A stretch of 64,000 nt of DNA from CALEMW01 sp964343835 (GTDB taxonomy: Bacteria > Krumholzibacteriota > Krumholzibacteriia > LZORAL124-64-63). The DNA is taken from assembly GCA_964343835.1 (NCBI GenBank), contig CAYFKR010000020.1, forward strand, positions 1 to 64,000, given 5' to 3'. This document shows, in pieces, positions 45,404 to 53,910 of this stretch. The position numbers and the translations under genes were made by a program. The stretch's first letter is position 1. Each line of letters opens with the position of its first letter. The notes beneath the pieces are model-generated. The model searched no databases. It was not told where the DNA came from and saw nothing but the letters and a program-made list of their open reading frames with translations.

Positions 45404-46867
45404 TCAGCGATACAGATTCTTGAGCCGACCGAAGGACATTGATTCGTTCGACGTGCCGCAGTCCGTCTCGATCACGGTCACCGAAACAGCTTCCCAGCGT
45501 TCAGGCATCGTATCGGAACAGTCGATGGTGAGATCCCGGGCCGTGCCGGCCGGTCCCAGCGGGGCATCGTTCCCCATGAACCGACAGTCGTAGAGGACGA
45601 CGTCGGTCGAACAGTCGAGCCCGCCGCCTGCTTCCAGCGCGGTGTTGTCCCTGAAGATGCAGTCCCTGTAGTCGCTGTGGACGACGATGCCGGGCAGGAC
45701 GTAGGCGCCACCGCCCCGGATCGCGTGGTTGGAGTCGAAGGTCGAACCGAAGACGCTGTCGTAGAACCAGACCACGGCGCCTCCGCCGTACCGGCCGGCC
45801 GTGTTGCCGATGAATTCGCAGTCGAGGACTCGTGTCGGTCTTTGGATGCCGCCGCCGTCCCGGCCGGCGTCATTCCCGGCGAACATGCAGCGTTCAGCGG
45901 ATGCGGGGCCGAAGACGGCGCCTCCGTCCCTGCCGGCTGCATTGTCGTGGAATCCGCAATCGATGGCGGTCCTGAGCCTGGCCGCCCCGCCGTCGAGGAG
46001 CGATTCGTTGTTCCGGAACTCGCAATCCACGTACGTCGACGCCGCCGTATACACGGCTCCGCCGGTTTCGCCGCACGTATTGTCGTGGAACTGCAGCGAA
46101 CGTCCCTCGACCGATCCGTTCTCCGTGTAGATGGCCCCGCCCCTGAGCGCGGCCGTATTCCGTTCCAGGATGCAGTGCTCCATTCCGGCCACGCTCATCA
46201 GGAAACAGACTGCGCCTCCGCTGTCGGCCTGATTCGAAGCGAACGTGGAACCAACGATCCGGCACTTCGGCCCCACATGAAAGATCGCCCCGCCTCGACC
46301 GACCGCGGTGTTTCCGGTCCAGATGCAGTCCCTGATGTCGAGATCACCATTGACATGAATGGCGCCGCCGTCGGTATCCGCCTCGTTGCCGGTGAACTTG
46401 CAGCCGACGAGCAGGACGTCGGCGCCGGCTGCCGGGGTCTCTGCGGGCACGACATGGACGGCTCCGCCCTGGGCAGAGGCATGGTTGGAGAGGAACACGC
46501 AATCACGGATCACGACGCCGCTCACCTGTTGCAGCCTCATGGCGCCGCCGGCCAAAGCGGCACCGTTCTGGATGGTCAGTGCACGAACCTCCGTCCCTGT
46601 CGCTCCATCGGTGTCGAAGAAGATGGGGCCGCTGCCATCTCCGTCGATGACGACATCGCGGGGGTTCCCGGTCGCGCCCCTGATGAGGACTTCGGAGGGC
46701 AACGGAAGCGAGGACTCGTAATAAAGCCCTTGAAGGATCGTCACCGTGTCTCCAGGGGCGACATTCCCGAGAGCCTCGTTGATGGACCCGTAGTCCTGCG
46801 GGACGATGATCTCCGCCCCCGAAGCCCCACAGACCCCCAGCATCACCACCAGAATCACGATCCTCAC
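45404..46867 (-). CDS. Secreted parallel beta-helix protein C
   Basis: About 487 residues. GGAGGA lies only two bases before the ATG at 46873 but eight before the GTG at 46867, so I prefer the GTG; the signal peptide is then about 1-17. IVPQDYGSINEALGNVAPGD forms the cap and more than a dozen rungs follow (CKFTGNEADTDGGAIHV is typical). It ends CGTSNE and SFGRLKNLYR, the shared tail. It is the first gene of a minus-strand run of secreted proteins and faces a large palindrome. Function unknown; likely exposed on the surface. Confidence 0.82.
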   Translation of the reverse strand: MRIVILVVMLGVCGASGAEIIVPQDYGSINEALGNVAPGDTVTILQGLYYESSLPLPSEVLIRGATGNPRDVVIDGDGSGPIFFDTDGATGTEVRALTIQNGAALAGGAMRLQQVSGVVIRDCVFLSNHASAQGGAVHVVPAETPAAGADVLLVGCKFTGNEADTDGGAIHVNGDLDIRDCIWTGNTAVGRGGAIFHVGPKCRIVGSTFASNQADSGGAVCFLMSVAGMEHCILERNTAALRGGAIYTENGSVEGRSLQFHDNTCGETGGAVYTAASTYVDCEFRNNESLLDGGAARLRTAIDCGFHDNAAGRDGGAVFGPASAERCMFAGNDAGRDGGGIQRPTRVLDCEFIGNTAGRYGGGAVVWFYDSVFGSTFDSNHAIRGGGAYVLPGIVVHSDYRDCIFRDNTALEAGGGLDCSTDVVLYDCRFMGNDAPLGPAGTARDLTIDCSDTMPERWEAVSVTVIETDCGTSNESMSFGRLKNLYR

Positions 46868-46914
46868 AGCCATATCCTCCGAATAAGGTCATTCATCCCC
46901 CTAAGTAAACCCCC

Positions 46915-47090
46915 TCCGGGCCCCCCAAGGCAACCCATGGGTTTCCCGATACGGCGAACGCGGGCCCTCAGGCATGGAAAGGGGGGCGAACCGGAGTTGT
47001 CGCAGACCTGAGGATTCGCCCCCCTTTCCATGCCTGAGGGCCCTCTTTCGGCTTTCCATCGGGAACCCCATGGGTTACTTTGGTCCCGGA
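46915..47090. repeat. Large near-perfect palindrome in a divergent intergenic region
   Basis: Inner arms of 29 nt (46962-46990 and 47015-47043) are exact reverse complements. Outer arms of 19 nt (46932-46950 and 47058-47076) match at 18 positions, and weaker complementarity extends to TCCGGG at 46915 and CCCGGA at 47085-47090. The central loop is 24 nt (46991-47014). It fills most of the 347-base gap between beta-helix gene C and purB; the remainder shows no gene and no clear promoter. Confidence 0.9.
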
Positions 47091-47214
47091 TCCTGAATCG
47101 GAGCGGATAGGCTCTGAGGACCGGATCGTCCTCCGTCACTCCCGACGGGCAGGGCTGCTGATGAAACGAAGTCCGTAATCCGTTCCGACTCATCGCCTTG
47201 CGACGAGGTGCGCC

Positions 47215-48513
<1,299 letters not shown>

Positions 48514-48526
48514 TGCGGAGGGACGG

Positions 48527-51500
48527 ATGAGCCACCACGACGCCAGCTTCGACCGGCTGGACACGACGGCCCACGACGACGCCGGACTCAAGAAGGCCCT
48601 GGCCGGCCACGCCCTCACCCTGAGCCCCGACGAGGCCCGCCGCGTGCAGGAGCTCCTGGGCCGCGCGCCCACCGTCACCGAGCTCACCCTCTTCGACACC
48701 ATGTGGAGCGAGCACTGCTCCTACAAGAGCAGCAAGCCCACCCTCAAGGAATTCCTGCCCACCGACGGCTCCAACGTGGTGGTCGGGCCGGTGGAGGACG
48801 CCGGCATCGTGGAGTTCGGCGAGGTGGACGGGGTCAAGTACGGCATCATCTTCGCCCACGAGAGCCACAACCATCCCAGCCAGGTCATGCCCGTCGAAGG
48901 CGCCGCCACAGGCATCGGCGGCATCGTGCGCGACGTGTACTGTATGGGCGGCGAGGTCATCGGCACCCTGGACCCGCTGCGCTTCGGCTGGCCGGAGGGG
49001 GAGAAGGGCGCCCACAGCGTGGACATCGCCCGTGAGGTCGTGACCGGCATCTGGGAGTACGGCAACGCCCTCGGCGTCCCGAACCTGGGCGGCGACGTCT
49101 ACTTCCATCCCAGCTTCGACGACAACTGCCTGGTCAACGTGGTGGCCCTGGGCATCGTGCCCGTGGACCACGTGACCCACTCCCGCGTACCCGAGCAGGC
49201 CCGCAACGAACCCTACGACCTGATCCTGGTGGGCAAGCCCACCGACTGGAGCGGCATGGGCGGCGCGGCCTTCGCCAGCGCCACCCTCGACGCCGAGGCC
49301 GCCACCGAGAACAAGGGCTCCGTCCAGGTGCCCGACCCCTTCCTCAAGCGTGTGCTGACCGTCGCGAACAAGGCCGTGCTGGCCCTCGCCCGCGACAAGG
49401 GCGCCGTGGTGGGCTTCAAGGACCTGGGCGCCGGCGGCGTGAGCTGCGTGACCAGCGAGCTGGCCGACGCCGGCGGCTTCGGCTGCGACGTCGACCTGGC
49501 CCTGGTCCACGCCGTACCCGACTGCCCGGCCCGCGTGGTCGCCTGCTCCGAGACCCAGGAGCGCTACGGCCTGGCGGTGCCCCGCTGGTTCACCGACGAC
49601 GTGCTGAAGGTCTACAACGAGGACTTCGCCCTGCCGTCACTCTACGAGGGCGCCTGCGCCCGCAAGGTGGGCGTGGTGACCACCGACGGCATGTACCGTC
49701 TGCACCACGGCGACGACATGGCCGCCGAGGCTCCCATCGAAACCATCACCTGCGGCGTGAGCTACCAGCGCGAGGAGGCCGCTCCGGCCACCTCGACCGT
49801 AGGCGATAAGGCCGCCGAGGCCCCCGTCGAGGCCCTGGCCGCCGAGTGGGTCAGTCTCATGGGTCATGTGAACGCCGCCTCCCGCGAGCACCTGTTCCGC
49901 CACTACGACCCCGAGGTCCGCGGTTGCACCGTGCTGCGCCCCGGCGAGGCCGATGCGGGTGTCGTGGCGCCGGTGCCCGGCTCGCCCCTGGGCGTGGCCG
50001 TGAGCGCCGACGGCAACCCGCTCGTCGGTGAGGCCGACGCCTACCACGCAGGCGCCCGGGCCGTGATCGAGGCCGCGCGCAACGTGGCCTGCGTCGGTGG
50101 ACGTCCCGCCGCGGTGACCGACTGCCTGAACTTCGGCAACCCCGAGGTGCCCGAGGTCTTCCGCCAGTTCCGCGAAGCGGTGCGGGGCGTGGGGGAGGCC
50201 TGCCGCGGCCTCACCCTGCACGCGAAGGGCGGCGAGGCCCTGCCGGTCGTCTCCGGCAACGTGTCGTTCTACAACCAGAGCGCCAGCGGCAAGACCGTGG
50301 CGCCGTCGCCCATCGTGGCCTGCGTGGCCAACGTGGCCGACACGGCGAACTGCCGCAGCTCCCACTTCAAGACCGCCGGCGACAAGCTGTACCTGGTGGG
50401 CCTGCCCACCGACGCCCTGGGCGCCACCCTGGCCCGCGACGCCGGCATCGACGCCGGCCGAGATGTGCTGCCGGAGATCGACTTCGCCGCGGTGCGCGCC
50501 GAGATCGACGTCATGTGCTCCCTGGTGGAGGCCGGTCTGGTGCAGGCCGCCCACGACGTCAGCGACGGCGGCCTGGCCGTGGCCCTCGCCGAGATGGCCC
50601 TGGGCCTCGAGGGCCACCAGCCCCTCGGTGCCGCGGTGGCCCGCCCCGAGGCCTGCGCCGGCCTGACCGACCGCGAGTTCCTGTTCGGGGAGCGGGGCGG
50701 TTTCGTGATCGAGGCCCGCGCTGCCGACGCCGCCCGCGTCGAGGAGATGCTCGCCGCCTCCGGCTGCGCCTGGGCTCCCTTGGGCGAGGTGACCGCCGAC
50801 GGCGCCCTGACCCTGGCCGACCCCGCCGGCGCCGAGGTCGCCCGCGCCGACCTGGCCGACCTGGACCACGCCTGGCGCGAGGGCCTGACCCGCGTGCTGG
50901 CGACCCGCACTCTGCCCGACCTGGCCGACCGTCGCCCGCCCAAGGGCAACTGGGACGCCCACCCCGCTGCCGCCGCTCCCGCCGTTCTGAAGGGCGCGAA
51001 GCCCCGCCTCGCGGTGCTGCAGCTACCCGGCATGAACTGCGAGGACGAATCGGCCCGGGCCATCATGGCCGCCGGGGGCGACGCCGAGATCTACCGCTGG
51101 ACCCGCGACGCCGCCGGCCTGGCCGCCTTCGACGGCTACCTGGTGCCCGGCGGCTTCTCCTACCAGGACCGCGTGCGCGCTGGCGCCGTGGCGGCCAAGG
51201 ACCCGCTGCTGGGCGCCCTGCAGGAGGCCTCGGCCGCCGGCAAGCCCATCCTGGGCATCTGCAACGGCTGTCAGGTGCTCGTGGAGGGCGGTCTGGTGCC
51301 GGCCCGCGAGGGCATCGGCCACATGGAGGTGGCCCTGGCTCCCAACCGGATCCCCGGCCGGCGCGGCTACTTCTCGCGCTGGGTCGTGATGGAGCCGGTG
51401 GAGGGCAACAAGTGTCGGTTCCTCGAGGGCGTGGACGTCACCATCCCGGTGCCCATCGCCCACGCTGAGGGCCGGTTCACCCACGGGGATCCCGCCGTGT

Positions 51501-51799
51501 TCGCGGCCCTGCGCGACGAGGGGCTGCTGGCCCTGCGCTATGCCGGCGCGGCCGCCGACGGCTCCGGTCCCGGCAACCCCAACGGTTCGCTGCTGGCGAC
51601 GGCGGCCCTGACCAACCCCGGGGGCAACGTGCTGGCCATGATGCCCCACCCCGAGCGGGCGGCCTGGCTCTTCCAGGTGCCCGAGGACCTGGACCACCCC
51701 TGGGGCCGCGCCCGCCGCGCCGCCGCCGGGGACGCCGCGGCCCTGCAGGGAGCAGGCCCGGGCATGGCCCTGATCGCGAGGCTCGTGGAGCTCTGTTGA
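48527..51799 (+). CDS. purL: Phosphoribosylformylglycinamidine synthase, PurL-PurQ fusion
   Basis: 1090 residues. Residues 1 to about 800 correspond to small-type PurL: the catalytic H63 in MWSEHCSYK and ESHNHPS further on are present, then two AIRS-like halves. From about 825 a PurQ glutaminase domain begins (PRLAVLQLPGMNCEDE) with nucleophile C912 in GICNGCQ and the later MMPHPERA. It converts FGAR to FGAM with glutamine. It is shorter than the E. coli-type single enzyme because the N-terminal PurS-like domain is missing, so a separate PurS activity is expected. The next gene may provide it. Confidence 0.95.
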   Translation: MSHHDASFDRLDTTAHDDAGLKKALAGHALTLSPDEARRVQELLGRAPTVTELTLFDTMWSEHCSYKSSKPTLKEFLPTDGSNVVVGPVEDAGIVEFGEVDGVKYGIIFAHESHNHPSQVMPVEGAATGIGGIVRDVYCMGGEVIGTLDPLRFGWPEGEKGAHSVDIAREVVTGIWEYGNALGVPNLGGDVYFHPSFDDNCLVNVVALGIVPVDHVTHSRVPEQARNEPYDLILVGKPTDWSGMGGAAFASATLDAEAATENKGSVQVPDPFLKRVLTVANKAVLALARDKGAVVGFKDLGAGGVSCVTSELADAGGFGCDVDLALVHAVPDCPARVVACSETQERYGLAVPRWFTDDVLKVYNEDFALPSLYEGACARKVGVVTTDGMYRLHHGDDMAAEAPIETITCGVSYQREEAAPATSTVGDKAAEAPVEALAAEWVSLMGHVNAASREHLFRHYDPEVRGCTVLRPGEADAGVVAPVPGSPLGVAVSADGNPLVGEADAYHAGARAVIEAARNVACVGGRPAAVTDCLNFGNPEVPEVFRQFREAVRGVGEACRGLTLHAKGGEALPVVSGNVSFYNQSASGKTVAPSPIVACVANVADTANCRSSHFKTAGDKLYLVGLPTDALGATLARDAGIDAGRDVLPEIDFAAVRAEIDVMCSLVEAGLVQAAHDVSDGGLAVALAEMALGLEGHQPLGAAVARPEACAGLTDREFLFGERGGFVIEARAADAARVEEMLAASGCAWAPLGEVTADGALTLADPAGAEVARADLADLDHAWREGLTRVLATRTLPDLADRRPPKGNWDAHPAAAAPAVLKGAKPRLAVLQLPGMNCEDESARAIMAAGGDAEIYRWTRDAAGLAAFDGYLVPGGFSYQDRVRAGAVAAKDPLLGALQEASAAGKPILGICNGCQVLVEGGLVPAREGIGHMEVALAPNRIPGRRGYFSRWVVMEPVEGNKCRFLEGVDVTIPVPIAHAEGRFTHGDPAVFAALRDEGLLALRYAGAAADGSGPGNPNGSLLATAALTNPGGNVLAMMPHPERAAWLFQVPEDLDHPWGRARRAAAGDAAALQGAGPGMALIARLVELC

Positions 51800-51835
51800 C
51801 GCATCCGCCCGCTGCGTGGGCGCTGGAGGCGAGGG

Positions 51836-52426
51836 ATGAGCATTCAGGTTACCTTGATGACCGGCCACAAGGGCGTGGATCTCCACGCCGAGACCGCCGG
51901 GCGCGTGATCCGCACGAATCTGGAGGGCGGAGAAGATCTCCTCTCGCTCCATCGCGCGGAATACCATACGTTCTGGCGTGAGGACGGTGCCGAGGCGCCG
52001 GAATCCGTGGCGAGGCTGCTGGGTGTTGGGCGGTTCTTCAACCCCAACAAGCACCACTTCGCCCACCTCGAGCATCATGGCGCCCACGGCCCCTGGTACG
52101 CCGCCGACGCGGCGACGGGGGGCGAGGCCCTGGCCGAGGGCTGGCCGGGTGAGGTCGTCGAGACCGACCTGCCCGCCGGCGACGACATCGTGACCCGCCT
52201 GCTCGGCGGAACCGCTCCCGAGGGCGCGGGCGTCGTGGACGTCGTGACCTTCCCCCTGGGGGAGGAGGGGCCGCTGCTGAGCGGCGTGATCTGGAGGTTC
52301 GTGCTGGCGCCCGGCGCCGCCGACCCCCTGGCTGCGGCCGAGAAGCTGGCCGTGGCCCGCAGCGCCCGCGAGGGCCTGCTGGTGAACCCCCACATGCAGG
52401 GCTGGCGGACGGCCCTGCGCACCTGA
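51836..52426 (+). CDS. Unknown protein in the pur operon, possible PurS-like subunit
   Basis: 196 residues, ATG with GGCGAGGG upstream, lying between the purL-purQ fusion (36 nt) and purF (17 nt). No named family recognised. The N-terminal half has GVGRFFNPNKHHFAHLE; the C-terminal half alternates strand and helix, and its end (AAAEKLAVARSAREGLLVNPHMQGWR) resembles the last helix and strand of PurS, which usually reads KLLANP-x-IEDY. No other PurS candidate is in the cluster. PurS function is an inference from position and that short resemblance; PurS proteins are normally only about 80 residues. Confidence 0.55.
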   Translation: MSIQVTLMTGHKGVDLHAETAGRVIRTNLEGGEDLLSLHRAEYHTFWREDGAEAPESVARLLGVGRFFNPNKHHFAHLEHHGAHGPWYAADAATGGEALAEGWPGEVVETDLPAGDDIVTRLLGGTAPEGAGVVDVVTFPLGEEGPLLSGVIWRFVLAPGAADPLAAAEKLAVARSAREGLLVNPHMQGWRTALRT

Positions 52427-52443
52427 TCCCGGACGGAGGACCG

Positions 52444-53880
52444 ATGGGTCTGGACGAGAGGCACTGGAACGAGGAATGCGGCGTGGTCGGCATCGCCGAC
52501 TGCGAGGGCGCCGGCGAGCTGGCGGCCCTGGCCCTGCATTCGCTCCAGCATCGGGGACAGGAGAGCGCCGGCGTCTCGGTGGCCGACGGCCACGTCGTGC
52601 GCACGTTCAAGAAGATGGGACTGGTGGCGGACGTGTTCACCGAGCCCGTCGTGAAGGGACTGGGAGGGACGTTCAGCCTCGGGCACGTCCGCTATTCCAC
52701 CACGGGGTCGTCCCTGGTGGAGAACGCCCAGCCCATGCAGGTCACCTGCCATCGCGGCAAGGTGGCCGTGGCCCACAACGGTAATCTGGTCAACGCCCAT
52801 GTGCTGCGGCGCGAGATGGAAGCCGAAGGCTCCATCTTCAGCACCACGAGCGACACCGAGGTGTTCCTGCACCTCATCGCCCGCAGCAGGGCAGAGACCT
52901 TCGAGGACGCGGTGGCCGAGGCGGTCGCGCAGGTGCGCGGCGCCTTCAGCCTCCTGGTCCTGACCCGGGACCGCCTCATCGCGGTCCGCGACCCCCTCGG
53001 GTTCCGTCCCCTCAGCCTGGGACGTTTCAAGGACTCGTACGTGGTCGCCTCGGAGAGCTGCGCCTTCGACATCATCGACGGCACCTACCTGCGCGACGTG
53101 GAGCCCGGCGAGATGATCGTCCTGGACGGGAACGGTCTCAAGAGCCGGCGCATCGCGGAGGAACAGGGATGCAGCCAGTGCGTGTTCGAGCACATCTACT
53201 TCTCGCGACCCGACAGCACGGTCTTCGGTCTGAGCGTCGACGAGGTCCGCCGCCGCTGCGGCGAGATCCTGGGCCTGGAAAGCCCGGTCGATGCAGACCT
53301 GGTCTGTGCGGTTCCCGACTCCAGCAACACGGCCGCCCTGGGCTTCGCCCGGCAGGCCGGACTGCCCTTCGAGCTGGGTCTGATCAGGAACCACTACGTC
53401 GGACGGACCTTCATCTCTCCCGCTCAGAAGGTCCGGGACATGTCGGTGCGCATCAAATTCAATCCCGTCCGCCGTCTGATGGAAGGGAAACGCGTGGTCC
53501 TGGTGGACGATTCCATCGTCCGCGGCACCACCATGCGGAAGCTCGTCAAGATCATCCGCGCCGCGGGCGCGAGCGAGGTGCATCTGCGCATCGCTTCGCC
53601 GCCGGTCACGCATCCCTGCTATTACGGAATCGACACGCCGGTCAGGCAGGAACTGATCGCCTCGTCCCATACGGTCGAGGAGATCGCCACCTACCTGCGC
53701 GTGGATTCCCTCGGCTATCTGTCCCACGATGGGCTCATGCAGGCCACCGGCGACGCGGGGCGTTACTGCTCGGCCTGCTTCACGGGCGACTACCCCGTGC
53801 CCTTCGATACGGATCAGAGCAAGCAGATGATGGCGCCGGACTTGGAGATCCCGGGGGTGGGCGCCCCGGGAGAGCGGTGA
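52444..53880 (+). CDS. purF: Amidophosphoribosyltransferase
   Basis: 478 residues. First committed step of purine synthesis: PRPP plus glutamine gives phosphoribosylamine. An 11-residue propeptide precedes the glutaminase nucleophile C12 in ECGVVGI, so the enzyme is of the processed type. The PRPP loop is VVLVDDSIVRGTT (351-363). Cysteines late in the chain (HPCYYGID and YCSACFTGDYP) are placed like the iron-sulfur ligands of the B. subtilis-type enzyme. It follows the unknown pur gene by 17 nt. Confidence 0.96.
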   Translation: MGLDERHWNEECGVVGIADCEGAGELAALALHSLQHRGQESAGVSVADGHVVRTFKKMGLVADVFTEPVVKGLGGTFSLGHVRYSTTGSSLVENAQPMQVTCHRGKVAVAHNGNLVNAHVLRREMEAEGSIFSTTSDTEVFLHLIARSRAETFEDAVAEAVAQVRGAFSLLVLTRDRLIAVRDPLGFRPLSLGRFKDSYVVASESCAFDIIDGTYLRDVEPGEMIVLDGNGLKSRRIAEEQGCSQCVFEHIYFSRPDSTVFGLSVDEVRRRCGEILGLESPVDADLVCAVPDSSNTAALGFARQAGLPFELGLIRNHYVGRTFISPAQKVRDMSVRIKFNPVRRLMEGKRVVLVDDSIVRGTTMRKLVKIIRAAGASEVHLRIASPPVTHPCYYGIDTPVRQELIASSHTVEEIATYLRVDSLGYLSHDGLMQATGDAGRYCSACFTGDYPVPFDTDQSKQMMAPDLEIPGVGAPGER

Positions 53881-53910
53881 CGTCCGGGCCGTCCTCGGAA
53901 TAGAGGCCCG

